Positions 17,652 to 27,670 of a DNA stretch of 64,000 nt are shown one piece after another. Below the pieces are notes generated by a model. It saw only the letters and a program-made list of their open reading frames with translations. It made no database searches and was not told the DNA's origin. This DNA comes from Paenibacillus zeisoli (GTDB lineage Bacteria > Bacillota > Bacilli > Paenibacillales > Paenibacillaceae), in assembly GCF_003994465.1 (NCBI RefSeq), contig NZ_RZNX01000007.1, positions 1-64,000 of the forward strand. The letters run 5' to 3'. Both the position numbers and the translations under genes were made by a program. The stretch's first letter is position 1; every line of letters starts with the position of its first letter.

Positions 17652-17693
17652 AACAAGCAACCCCCATCCAATCCCGGATGGGGGTTGCTTGTT
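17652..17693. terminator. Bidirectional terminator between AICAR transformylase and amylase genes
   Basis: Long stem AACAAGCAACCCCCATCC / GGATGGGGGTTGCTTGTT between convergent genes. Confidence 0.85.
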
Positions 17694-17781
17694 ACATGTA
17701 AGCTATCTCAACAAATACTTATTGTAGTCCTGACAATGCAATCCACTAAGAGGAGAGGAGGGATCTCTTAACCTCGCCTAA

Positions 17782-20700
17782 TTAGCTTGCCTTCGCCAAG
17801 ATTTTCACTTCTTTTGGTCCCAAGGTTACGTTAATCGAACCGTTATTAACCTGTACCGAATCCGAACCTAATTGATTCTTCAGGCTGGTTCCGTTACCCA
17901 GGTTGTCAATCCCTGAAACCGTGCGGGACGCCGTGCTCCAGGAGTTGTTGATGATGACAACCACTTCATCTCCGTTGTTGGAGCGCTGGTAGCTGTAGAA
18001 TGCACCATCAGCCAGCTTCTCCTTCTGGGAGCCGTTTTGCAGAGCCGGATGGCTGTTGCGAACTGCATTAATCTTGGCAATGTATTTGTACAGATCATGA
18101 TTTGGATTCTGCACAATATCCTTACGGTTATCCGGATCTTCTCCGCCTTCATATCCAAGTTCAGTTCCCTGGTAGACAATTGGAATTCCACGTGAAGTCA
18201 ACAGGAAGCCGAGTGCCGCCTTCAGTTGTGGCCATTTATCCGAACGGTTGCTAGGATTGCCGGAAGCCTCATTCAGGAATCGCTTCACGTCATGGTTATC
18301 CAGGAATATGCCGTTAAGCTTAGCGTCACGGTAGCTGCCGTCTTGATTGTAACGGTCTCTGATCTTGGTTGTAGAATCATCATGACCGAACACATCTCTA
18401 ATCGTGTAGTACATAGGGAAGTCGACTACCGCATCCAGATAGTTGGTGTAATCGCCAATTTTATTGGGATCACCGTCCATAACTTCACCCATGGTAAAGG
18501 TGTTGGCAGCTGTATCAAAATCCTTCAGGAACCATTTTGGTACGTGCTTGGCCGTGTCTACACGCAGGCCATCGACTTTTGTCTCGCCAATCATCCATTT
18601 AATCCAGTTCTTCAGTTCATTCGCGGCAGCTGGGTTCTCTTGGTTAATATCGTCAAGACCAGCAACGTCACCGTTCTCGATTTTCCATTGATTGTTAGTA
18701 TCGTAATCTGACTTAGTAATTGTTCCGTTGTGGTGATACCAATCAGGATTATTGAATGGAGCCTTAGCTATCCCGTCATACGGTTGGAAGTCACCCGTGT
18801 GGTTCGGAACCACATCGAGCATAACCGAGATTTGCTTGCTGTGAGCCGTGTTCACAAGTTCCTTCAGCTTATCCATCGTTCCCAAATGTCCATCTACAGA
18901 GTAGAAGTCATAAGTATGGTAGCCGTGGTAGGCATAGGCGCTCTTCTGTGCGGTTACCGGTGTAATCCAGATCGCTGTAAAGCCCATGTTCTTGATGTAA
19001 TCCAGCTGATTAATAATCCCCTGGAAGTCCCCGCCATGCCATTTCGTAAGATCGTTCTTGTCAGATGCAAAGCCGTCAGCGTTATCGTTCGACGTATCTC
19101 CATTACTGAACCGGTCGGTCATGATAAAGTAAATGCTTTGTTTGCTCCAGTCGGTGGTGCCTGTGTTACCGCCCAGATCTGGTGTCCCGGATGTTATTGT
19201 GCCTGCGGCCCCGTTAGAGCCTGGTGTGTAGGTGGAGATTCCTTGGCTGAAGAAGTAATTGTTCGTGTTGTTGCTGTCCCAAGTACCGCTGCCGTTATTA
19301 AAGGCGGCTTCGATACGGGAAGCTGATCCGAGAGGAAGTGTGATCTTAGCGTAGCCAGGGTAAGCCGCTTCGGCGTCTGCCATTGCGGAACCTGGAGCTG
19401 TAGTCCAGGTTCCCCCTTCTTGGCGATAGTGGATGTACGGAGTAGTGAAGCCTTTTTTGTAGTAGATTGTAGCGGTGGTCTTACCATCTGGCGCACCAGG
19501 AGTAATTGTTCCAGCGGCTCCGTTAGCACCCGGCGTGTAAGTAGAAGTTCCTTGGCTGAAAAAGTAGTTCTTGGTGTTGTTGCTGTCCCAAGTCCCACTG
19601 CCGTTATTAAAGGCAGCCTCGATACGAGTAGCTGATCCGAGAGGAAGTGTGATCTTGGCGTAGCCAGCTACTTCGGAATCCGCCATAGCGGAACCTGGAG
19701 CTGTAGTCCAGGTTCCTCCTTCCTGACGGTAGTGGATGTATGGAGTGGTAAAGCCTTTTTTGTAGTAAATAGTAACGCTTGCGTTATCAAGTTTGCCCGG
19801 CGCGCCAGGAGTAATAGTTCCAGCGGCTCCATTAGCACCCGGCGTGTAAGTAGAAATTCCCTTGCTGAAGAAGTAATTCTTCGTATTGTTGCTGTCCCAT
19901 GAACCGCTGCCGTTGTTGAAAGCGGCTTCGATGCGGGTTGCGCTTCCCAGCGGCAGAGTAATCTTGGCATAGCCAGGATAATCCGACTCGGCATCTGCCA
20001 TTGCAACGCCTGGTGCCGTAGTCCACGTTCCGCCTTCCTGACGGTAATGGATGTATGGAGTAGTGAAGCCTTTCTTATAGTAAATAGTAACGGATGCATC
20101 ACCTGGATTTATAACAGGTGCCCCAGGAGTAATGGTTCCAGCGGCTCCGTTAGCGCCTGGCGTATACGTGGAAGTACCTGTACCGAAGAAATAATTCTTC
20201 GTATTGTTGCTGTCCCATGAACCGCTGCCATTATTGAAAGCGGCTTCCAATTGGGTAGCTGAACCGATATCCACTGTGATCTTACCGTATCCAGGGTAAT
20301 CTGCTTCAGCATTTGGAATGGCTACGCCCGGAGCCGTAGTCCAAGTTCCGCCAGCTGGGCGGTAGTGCAGGTAAGGCGTAGTGAAGCCTTTTTTGTAATA
20401 GATCGTTACTTTATTTCCATTCGGATCAACGATAGGCTTGGCATGACTAATTACGTATTGCTTGAAGCCCGCCATATTGCTTGTAGGAGAACCATCCTGG
20501 TTCACGAGATTTGCGAAACGCAGCAGAGTAAAGCCATTGTAATTCCATCTCGTAATCTGTTGTTCGATTTTCTGGAAGTCGCTTGTAGGCAGCGCATTCT
20601 CTCCGTTAAGACGAACGCCCTTGGCATTGGCTATGGAAGAGATGGTGTCCACGAGCGTGGATGGCTGTGAGTAATCTGGTGCTATACCGCTATCGTGCAT

Positions 20701-21780
20701 TTCCAGAGCAGTGAAAGTGAGATCGAGATCGCTGTCTTTGAATTTCTGAACAATTTTATTGTAATCGTAGTACCCTGCGGCATGCTCGGCACTGTGCGGA
20801 GCCGATGCATTATTCATTTGCCAATGGATACCGGAGATCTTCGCACCGATACGTACACCGAATACAGAATCGAAATTCGTGTGTGCAGCTTTGGCAATCA
20901 CACCAAGATGATTTTCCAGAACTCCTTGATACCAGGACAGGAAGTCTTTACCGTAAGCCGTGTTATAACCGCCAGTTGAATAGAATGAATCCCCGTCACT
21001 TGGAGGGTTAATTTGGCTTGTACTTGTCAATTGAAGACCCCATGCTTGGTTAACTCCACTTAACGAACCGTACTTGCTAATCATTGCGGTTCTGAAAGCA
21101 TTCTTGGCAGTATCCGTATAGACCTGGAATTTCCCACGTGCCGGATAGCTCCAGCCTGCTGCCTGATAGTAGGACGGGAAGCGAAGCTCACCGGATGGTC
21201 CGCCGCTCAGGTAGATCTTGGCGATCAGCCCCTTGTAGCTTGAGAAGTTGGAGGCGAAGGAAGCGTACAGTTCGTTGTACTGCTGGCTGAGTCCGCTCCA
21301 GAAAGGGGAGAGGGCTTCGTTGTTCACATAGCCGGTCTCGCTCTTGAATTTCATTTCATCTGCAGTGCCCTTGCTCCAGAGCCAGGATGGAATCGGAATA
21401 TTGCAATCATCCCCTGGATTTCCGCCGCAAGCATGTGTGGAGAGGATAGGAACCCATTTGAGGCCCGAAGCACTCACCGCATCCGCATACTGCTTGTAGT
21501 AGCTCCAATCAAATTGATTGTCGCCAGCAGCTTCTACGTCTCCCCACCATACATCGGTTGTAAGGGCGTAGACGCCGTTGTCCTTAAGTGTCTTGAGCTG
21601 GTTCTTGAACGCATTCCAGTCCGTGATCTTAGTTAGCGGAGCCATGACAGAAGCCTGAAAGTCATTCGCTACTTCAGCTCTCGCTGTGTTCGTGAATGGA
21701 GTCAGGAAAGTTGAGAAGATCAGTGAGAAGATTAAAGTAAATAAATAGCCTCTTTTCATTGTAGCCTTGGTAACGTGCAA
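17782..21780 (-). CDS. Secreted beta-amylase / alpha-amylase polyprotein with four CBM25 repeats
   Basis: About 1,332 aa. TTG 21780 is preferred: GAGGAGG sits 9 bases before it, whereas the ATG at 21789 abuts that site. Order: signal peptide ending NTARA; GH14 beta-amylase (about 45-450) with loop HACGGNPGDDCNIPIP and catalytic Glu in GGPSGELRFPSY and LNGENALP; four ~100-residue CBM25 starch-binding repeats (TIYYKKGFTTPY ... NNGSGSWDSNNTKNYFF ... STYTPGANGAAGTI); GH13 alpha-amylase with DVVPNHTG, GLRVDTAKH, GEVMDG and FLDNHDVKRF. The P. polymyxa homologue is cut into separate beta- and alpha-amylases; the same is likely here. A cre site lies upstream. Confidence 0.95.
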   Translation of the reverse strand: MHVTKATMKRGYLFTLIFSLIFSTFLTPFTNTARAEVANDFQASVMAPLTKITDWNAFKNQLKTLKDNGVYALTTDVWWGDVEAAGDNQFDWSYYKQYADAVSASGLKWVPILSTHACGGNPGDDCNIPIPSWLWSKGTADEMKFKSETGYVNNEALSPFWSGLSQQYNELYASFASNFSSYKGLIAKIYLSGGPSGELRFPSYYQAAGWSYPARGKFQVYTDTAKNAFRTAMISKYGSLSGVNQAWGLQLTSTSQINPPSDGDSFYSTGGYNTAYGKDFLSWYQGVLENHLGVIAKAAHTNFDSVFGVRIGAKISGIHWQMNNASAPHSAEHAAGYYDYNKIVQKFKDSDLDLTFTALEMHDSGIAPDYSQPSTLVDTISSIANAKGVRLNGENALPTSDFQKIEQQITRWNYNGFTLLRFANLVNQDGSPTSNMAGFKQYVISHAKPIVDPNGNKVTIYYKKGFTTPYLHYRPAGGTWTTAPGVAIPNAEADYPGYGKITVDIGSATQLEAAFNNGSGSWDSNNTKNYFFGTGTSTYTPGANGAAGTITPGAPVINPGDASVTIYYKKGFTTPYIHYRQEGGTWTTAPGVAMADAESDYPGYAKITLPLGSATRIEAAFNNGSGSWDSNNTKNYFFSKGISTYTPGANGAAGTITPGAPGKLDNASVTIYYKKGFTTPYIHYRQEGGTWTTAPGSAMADSEVAGYAKITLPLGSATRIEAAFNNGSGTWDSNNTKNYFFSQGTSTYTPGANGAAGTITPGAPDGKTTATIYYKKGFTTPYIHYRQEGGTWTTAPGSAMADAEAAYPGYAKITLPLGSASRIEAAFNNGSGTWDSNNTNNYFFSQGISTYTPGSNGAAGTITSGTPDLGGNTGTTDWSKQSIYFIMTDRFSNGDTSNDNADGFASDKNDLTKWHGGDFQGIINQLDYIKNMGFTAIWITPVTAQKSAYAYHGYHTYDFYSVDGHLGTMDKLKELVNTAHSKQISVMLDVVPNHTGDFQPYDGIAKAPFNNPDWYHHNGTITKSDYDTNNQWKIENGDVAGLDDINQENPAAANELKNWIKWMIGETKVDGLRVDTAKHVPKWFLKDFDTAANTFTMGEVMDGDPNKIGDYTNYLDAVVDFPMYYTIRDVFGHDDSTTKIRDRYNQDGSYRDAKLNGIFLDNHDVKRFLNEASGNPSNRSDKWPQLKAALGFLLTSRGIPIVYQGTELGYEGGEDPDNRKDIVQNPNHDLYKYIAKINAVRNSHPALQNGSQKEKLADGAFYSYQRSNNGDEVVVIINNSWSTASRTVSGIDNLGNGTSLKNQLGSDSVQVNNGSINVTLGPKEVKILAKAS
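19190..20425 (-). repeat. Four tandem ~300-bp repeats encoding CBM25 domains
   Basis: Blocks at roughly 20120-20425, 19810-20110, 19505-19800 and 19190-19490. Each encodes the same YYKKGFTTPY-to-TPGANGAAGTI module. Repeats 2-4 are nearly identical to one another and repeat 1 is more diverged. Repeat 3 lacks three residues near VAGYAKI. Confidence 0.92.
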
Positions 21781-21910
21781 ATAGATCATCCTCCTCTTGA
21801 TATGAATCAGGCTTGGAACAAGGTTTCAAAGAATTTGGAGTGACGGGCAGAGCAGCCAGCCATTCGATGACAAAGGGACGGGAGACTCACACGTGTGTTC
21901 AAGCTCCGTG

Positions 21911-21924
21911 TGCAAACGTTTACA
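21911..21924. promoter_or_regulatory. CcpA-binding cre site upstream of the amylase gene
   Basis: TGCAAACGTTTACA fits the cre consensus TGNAANCGNWWNCA at every fixed position. It lies about 130 bases upstream of the amylase start, consistent with catabolite repression. Confidence 0.75.
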
Positions 21925-22000
21925 CTAATAGTCTAAGGGGTTCGCAATCGATAAACAACGTAATAAATTGTTGAAAAAGGAGGATTATATTGACGGCAAT

Positions 22001-22022
22001 AAAAAAGACCCTATATAGGGTC
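22001..22022 (-). terminator. Terminator after the TIM-barrel isomerase gene (minus strand)
   Basis: GACCCTAT / ATAGGGTC palindrome followed on the minus strand by six T. Confidence 0.88.
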
Positions 22023-22028
22023 AAGGGT

Positions 22029-22862
22029 TTATAGCTCAATTTGAAGGCTTGCTGCGGTCTCGCGGATAAAGGCTGCGGCCTTGCGGTACTGCACCTCATC
22101 CGGAAGATGCTCAATGATCAGCGGCGTATCAGGATCCAAGCGGCTTAACTCGCTTAGGAATACCTTATAATCCAGTGCGCCTGTACCCGGCAATACCTCT
22201 TCAAGATGAACCGTTAAATTGCCGCCAAGGCGAATATCTTTCGCATGTGCGCTTTTGATATAAGGTCTCAACTTAGTGAAGAAATCCGTGATCATCTCGG
22301 CATTTCTGTAGTAGATTCTAGGACTTGCAATCATATTTACCGGATCAAGATGAACGGCGAACTGCTCACGGTCAATAGCTTTGACCAGAGCAAGATACGT
22401 ATCCGCCGAGTCTGGAAGAACCCAAGGCATGGTCTCCAGAGCGTAATAGGCTGACTTTGGCTTTACCGCATCAATAATCTCTCTTACCGTGTCCACAATG
22501 AGTGAGAAGGTGTCGTCAGAGAAATTGTCCGGGTGGGGACCATCCCACTGCGCTCCCCGAGAACCGGCAATGTTGACGCAGACTCTGGCTCCGATGCGCT
22601 CAGCAAGATCCAACTGGGCCTTGCAGTATTCCAGGGCCTTACAGCGTACTTCATGATCCGGGCTGATCGGATTGCTCCATGCACCGACTTCGGCAATAAG
22701 AAGGCCGTGATGCTCAGCGGCTGCACGATATTCCTGAATAGTGGTATCGTTCTCATTGCTTTGAACCGGGCAGACCGCTGCGCGGTACCCTTCCTGCCTA
22801 ATCGCCGCAGCCCAGCTTTGCGGGTCCGTATTCTGAATAAAGACTTGTCCTCCTAGTCTCAA
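22029..22862 (-). CDS. Sugar phosphate isomerase/epimerase (AP endonuclease 2-like TIM barrel)
   Basis: 277 aa with TTG start; AAAGGAG is about 10 bases upstream. Xylose-isomerase-like TIM barrel with the typical metal ligands in ALETMPWVLPD (Glu), HLDPVNM (Asp), SAHAKDIRL (His) and PLIIEHLP (Glu). The substrate cannot be read from sequence. It follows the zinc dehydrogenase gene by about 40 bases on the same strand, suggesting a small sugar or polyol catabolic operon. Confidence 0.85.
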   Translation of the reverse strand: MRLGGQVFIQNTDPQSWAAAIRQEGYRAAVCPVQSNENDTTIQEYRAAAEHHGLLIAEVGAWSNPISPDHEVRCKALEYCKAQLDLAERIGARVCVNIAGSRGAQWDGPHPDNFSDDTFSLIVDTVREIIDAVKPKSAYYALETMPWVLPDSADTYLALVKAIDREQFAVHLDPVNMIASPRIYYRNAEMITDFFTKLRPYIKSAHAKDIRLGGNLTVHLEEVLPGTGALDYKVFLSELSRLDPDTPLIIEHLPDEVQYRKAAAFIRETAASLQIEL

Positions 22863-22903
22863 TGCCGATCACTCCTTTTAATATAATCCTCACACCTGAA
22901 AGA

Positions 22904-23896
22904 TCAGCGGACCACAACCGCTTTAAGCAGCCCATCACTGCATTCGATAACCTGGCCAAATGTTGAAGGAAGCTCCTTCAATTGAAATGTATGTGTAACA
23001 AATGCCATAGGATCAATCGATCCCTGCAGCATTAAATTCTGAACATCGGCTCCATCCTGCATGGTGGAGTACAGCGAAGCTGACAACGTCAGATGTTTAT
23101 GAATAAGCTCGCTTGAGCTAATCTCAACCTGGGCACCTTCACCGATCACGACCAGAGTACCGGCCATTCCCAGAACCGAGAAGGCGAGTTCATATGAGGA
23201 TGGCTTGCCTGAGCATTCCAGGACATAGTCGGCACCTTCAGGCCCTATCCATTCTAGCAAGGAATTAGGCGCCCCTTCAGGGAGAAGTGCAAGATCAGCT
23301 CCCTGCCGGATAGCCGCATCCAGTCTTGTCTGGACCGGATCTACTGCTGCCACTCTGGTCCCCCGAAGCTTGGCTAGTGTGATGGCAGCAAGACCGATCG
23401 GTCCACAGCCCGTAACCACAACACAGTCACCTTCGCCCATCCCTGTCCGCTGCAGGGCAGAATAGGGGGTTCCCCAATTGTCGAAGATCAAACTGCCTGC
23501 CTCATAGCTTATAGCGTCATCCAGCACCAGGCAATTTCGTTCTGGAACCGCTATCATTTCTGAAAATCCAAATCCCATATGCGTAATTCCATGAGCACAG
23601 CGAACAAATTGTCCCTGCCGGCAGGCCGGGCACTCCCCGCATCCCCGGACATTATTGACAGCTACCCGATCTCCGGGGCGAAGATGCTGCACCCCTTCAC
23701 CAATCGAGACCACAATCCCGGCTGCTTCGTGTCCTGCTACATAGTCTGAAGGCTCCTGCACATGCCAGAACCATTTGTCCGAACCGCAGATTCCGCACGC
23801 CTTGACTTCAACGACAACCTCACCGGTACCGGCCAAAGGCTGCTCCGCATCTACCACTCTCAGATCCTGGGGCCCAAACGCCTTAACCTGCTTCAT
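22904..23896 (-). CDS. Zinc-dependent medium-chain alcohol/polyol dehydrogenase
   Basis: 330 aa MDR enzyme. Catalytic zinc ligands in CGICGSDK and GHEAAGIV, structural zinc Cys set in CGECPACRQGQFVRC, and NAD(P) fold VVTGCGPIGLAAITLAK. It resembles sorbitol and threonine dehydrogenase-type oxidases of secondary alcohols. AAGGAGG precedes the ATG. First gene of the two-gene minus-strand unit. Confidence 0.9.
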   Translation of the reverse strand: MKQVKAFGPQDLRVVDAEQPLAGTGEVVVEVKACGICGSDKWFWHVQEPSDYVAGHEAAGIVVSIGEGVQHLRPGDRVAVNNVRGCGECPACRQGQFVRCAHGITHMGFGFSEMIAVPERNCLVLDDAISYEAGSLIFDNWGTPYSALQRTGMGEGDCVVVTGCGPIGLAAITLAKLRGTRVAAVDPVQTRLDAAIRQGADLALLPEGAPNSLLEWIGPEGADYVLECSGKPSSYELAFSVLGMAGTLVVIGEGAQVEISSSELIHKHLTLSASLYSTMQDGADVQNLMLQGSIDPMAFVTHTFQLKELPSTFGQVIECSDGLLKAVVVR

Positions 23897-24096
23897 GCTG
23901 ATTAACCTCCTTGATGTAATAGGTTCTCATCTTAAATATATAGGATTTGTACAGATAAATATAGATTAGCCAAATGGACCCTATCCGCCGGGTAGAGGTC
24001 TTGTTCTTCTTTTTCAGAGCTGTCCCGCATAACTTATATGAGATGAATCATTCCGTACAGTTAGTGAAGATTGACCGCTAGTAGGGGGGCCTGTCA

Positions 24097-24825
24097 GTGT
24101 GGAGAAGACGGCGGAGATGGCACAGTCGTAGGCAGAGAAAGAAGTTCAGCAGACGAAAGGTCTGGCTGATCTCAGTAATTATTGTCATTGTGTGCGTGAT
24201 GCAGTTCTTCTTGTATGTCGAAAGTCAGATGAAAGAGCCTATCAGCAATTTGGCCAAAGTCCGGGTCAAGCAGATTGCTACAGAATCTATCAATGAGGCC
24301 ATCACGGCCCAAGTGAAGGACCAGAAGCAGTTCGATGACTTAATTGAGTGGAAGACCGATGATACGGGCAAAATAAAAGGTTTTGTCCTCAACTATTCGG
24401 CTCATATGAAAATCACCTCGGATACCATTCACACGGTTCAGTCCACCTTGGACCGAATCTCCAAGCTGTCCGAGAACATCCCGCTCGGTCAAGCGCTGGG
24501 GAGTCCGATTCTTGCTTCCTTTGGTCCCAAAATTCCGTTCCGTATTGAACCCAAGAGTGATGTGAAGGTCGATCTGAATACCCGAAGACAAAATGCGGGG
24601 ATTAATATGATTCTGGTCGAGGTGTATTTGCGGGTGAAGACCGAGGTATCGGTCGTGGTTCCATTTGATATGGTTCCTCAATCTGTAGAGACCGAGATTC
24701 CTGTCTCCTATCTGCTGGTTGTTGGCGATGTGCCGACTTATTATTATGATAATAACGGCAATCCGGTTGGAGAGAACAGCCCGAATGCGCCGAATATTAC
24801 GCTTCCAGCGAATCCTTCGGGATAA
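24097..24825 (+). CDS. yunB: Sporulation protein YunB
   Basis: 242 aa. A highly basic start (WRRRRRWHSRRQRKK) and one membrane span (about 23-41) precede an external domain with VRVKQIATESINEAI, GSPILASFGPKIPFRI and VYLRVKTEVSVVVPF. The family is conserved in spore formers and made under mother-cell control. GTG start. As in B. subtilis it lies next to a LytH-like gene and lipA. Confidence 0.88.
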   Translation: MWRRRRRWHSRRQRKKFSRRKVWLISVIIVIVCVMQFFLYVESQMKEPISNLAKVRVKQIATESINEAITAQVKDQKQFDDLIEWKTDDTGKIKGFVLNYSAHMKITSDTIHTVQSTLDRISKLSENIPLGQALGSPILASFGPKIPFRIEPKSDVKVDLNTRRQNAGINMILVEVYLRVKTEVSVVVPFDMVPQSVETEIPVSYLLVVGDVPTYYYDNNGNPVGENSPNAPNITLPANPSG

Positions 24826-24885
24826 GAGGGAAGGGAGCCGGCGCTCGTCAGAGATCCTTATACCGCCCACTGGACTTTAGCCGCA

Positions 24886-24924
24886 AAACAAGGGCCGCCC
24901 CAACTAAGGGACGGCCCTTGTTTT
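24886..24924. terminator. Bidirectional terminator between yunB and the M23 peptidase gene
   Basis: AACAAGGGCCG / CGGCCCTTGTT stem with A-rich left and T-rich right flanks, between convergent genes. Confidence 0.88.
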
Positions 24925-25972
24925 ACTTTTTACGAAGGCGGGCTCTTTCAGCATACTCCCATTTCTTTAATAGAGGGTATGGATCGAAAGCCCACTCGCT
25001 CCGGCCATTATCGCGGTATATGCCGAAATGAAGATGCGGCGGGAATTTGCCTTGAGTACCTGGAGGGCCGTAGCCGCTGCTGCCTACCCAGCCCACGACT
25101 TGGCCTGGTGTCATCATATCACCTACATTTATATTCTTCGCATATCCGCTTAGATGAGCATAGTAGTGGTAGCGGTTGTTGAGGTCCCGGATTCCAATCC
25201 GCCATCCGCCGAATGGATTCCAGCCCTTAATCTCCACAATACCGTAGCAGACGCTTCGAACAGGAACTCCATAGGGAGCGAACAAGTCGTTGCCCTCATG
25301 AATTCGAAAGCCTCCCCAATGCCTTGAGTTGCCCCAGGTATCATTGTAGCTGTACATACTGGAGATTGGCAGCGGGAATGCATTCTCGAACAGATCCAGC
25401 CGATCGAAAGCTTTGTATATTCGGGCAAATTGGCTGATCCGCTGAACAGCCCGGTCATTCTGGTAGTATTTCCATAAAGCAATGCGGAAATCGTCCTCGG
25501 CATAACCAAAGCTGTTGATATACCGCCCCATAGTAAAAAGCGCATCCCTGTCGTTCTTCGGATCTGCAATCCCGTCGCCGTCTGCGTCTTTCCCCATCCC
25601 TCCGAACAAAGCAATGGATAGGGGATTCGTATCCTCAGGCTGCGGGTTCACCCAGCCCGACCAGACAGGAGGGAGAAAAGATATCCGGGTCAATCGATTC
25701 TCGGACTTAGCCTCTTTGGAGTTAGGTGTAAGAGTCCTTTCATACTGGTCTACTGCAGCAAGCCTATACCAAGGTATATGCAAGAGGCTGCCCATCTCTT
25801 CGTAGAGCTGTCGCCGGGCGAGGAAAGAGTCCTGCTTCGCAGTATCTTTAGTCTTGTCCTTGGCTTCTGCTGCCATAGCCCGGGGAGATGGAGCGATCCA
25901 GACCAGGGCAAGAATCAACAAACCCAGAAGAATAGAGCGGACCTGACTCCCTAATGAACTTCTGTTATTCAC
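24923..25972 (-). CDS. M23-family peptidase, LytH-like
   Basis: 349 aa, with N-terminal signal or anchor (ILLGLLILALVWIAPSPRAMA). The C-terminal LytM/M23 zinc domain has HEGNDLFAPYG (His, Asp ligands) and HLHFGIY (HxH). Peptidases of this family cut wall peptides. B. subtilis LytH (YunA), next to yunB, removes L-alanine side chains in spore cortex; the shared location suggests the same role. The middle section (residues about 55-190) is not recognised. Confidence 0.8.
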   Translation of the reverse strand: MNNRSSLGSQVRSILLGLLILALVWIAPSPRAMAAEAKDKTKDTAKQDSFLARRQLYEEMGSLLHIPWYRLAAVDQYERTLTPNSKEAKSENRLTRISFLPPVWSGWVNPQPEDTNPLSIALFGGMGKDADGDGIADPKNDRDALFTMGRYINSFGYAEDDFRIALWKYYQNDRAVQRISQFARIYKAFDRLDLFENAFPLPISSMYSYNDTWGNSRHWGGFRIHEGNDLFAPYGVPVRSVCYGIVEIKGWNPFGGWRIGIRDLNNRYHYYAHLSGYAKNINVGDMMTPGQVVGWVGSSGYGPPGTQGKFPPHLHFGIYRDNGRSEWAFDPYPLLKKWEYAERARLRKK

Positions 25973-26144
25973 GCTGTATGTCCTCCTCCTGCTGCCTGAG
26001 GGGTAATAATTCAGGCCGTAAGTCTGATTCCTTTAATGTGGAACAAGTTACGTTATTTTATTCTGAGAAGTATTTCAATTACTTTCATGGTATAATAATG
26101 GGCAGAAATATGGATTGAACTATAAAAGAAGGAAGGTCAGACCC

Positions 26145-27044
<900 letters not shown>

Positions 27045-27068
27045 GGGGAATAGAGGGGGAACGTTCTT

Positions 27069-27644
27069 TTGATCCAGGTTAATGGCAAAAGCTACGAAGT
27101 TATTCAGGAGAACCGAAATGGCTGGGATCCTGAGGCGTTTAAACAAAGATACAGCGATGTACTTGAGCGATATGACTATATTATCGGGGACTGGGGCTAT
27201 AATCAGCTGCGTCTGAAGGGATTCTACCGGGATAATCATCCCAAAGTGAACAAGGACTCTTCGATTTCCGGGATCATGGATTATATTAATGAGTACTGCA
27301 ATTTTGGATGTCCTTATTTTGTGCTTCAAAGAGTCAAGGATGTTCCCCGTGAACCGCAAGCGGTGATCAAAGATTCATCCGAACCGAGAGAACAGTCCGC
27401 GGACAAGCTCGGGAATGAGCCCGAGCAGCCGAAGACAGCCCCGAAACCTGCACAGGTTCAGGGCCGTGTTAAAGAGCAGGTTGATCCGCCGGCACAAGCA
27501 GCTGAGCCATCGGCACAGGCTGTTGAACCACCAGCACAGGCAGTTGAGCCACCGGCCAAGAGTCAGACCGTGCAGGACGGCGCGGTGCAAGCACCAGACC
27601 CATCCAAGGATGCGCAGCCGAATAACAAAAAGGTTCCCGAATAA
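27069..27644 (+). CDS. yutD: YutD-like protein with Pro/Ala/Gln-rich tail
   Basis: 191 aa, TTG start after GAGGGGG. Residues 1-95 form the YutD domain (DYIIGDWGYNQLRLKGFY, YINEYCNFGCPYFVL). Residues about 100-191 are low complexity with repeated AVEPPAQ words, absent from B. subtilis YutD. Function unknown. Begins 24 bases after lipA, so the two are probably co-transcribed. Confidence 0.85.
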   Translation: MIQVNGKSYEVIQENRNGWDPEAFKQRYSDVLERYDYIIGDWGYNQLRLKGFYRDNHPKVNKDSSISGIMDYINEYCNFGCPYFVLQRVKDVPREPQAVIKDSSEPREQSADKLGNEPEQPKTAPKPAQVQGRVKEQVDPPAQAAEPSAQAVEPPAQAVEPPAKSQTVQDGAVQAPDPSKDAQPNNKKVPE

Positions 27645-27662
27645 TCGGGAACCTTTTTTTTG
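27629..27662 (+). terminator. Terminator of lipA-yutD
   Basis: AAGGTTCCCGA / TCGGGAACCTT stem overlapping the stop codon, followed by T-run. Confidence 0.92.
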
Positions 27663-27670
27663 TGGTTGAT

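Noticed and set aside
19194-20312. Repeated frames on both strands within the amylase CBM25 array
   Set aside because: They recur once per 300-bp repeat as shadows of the CBM25 reading frame.
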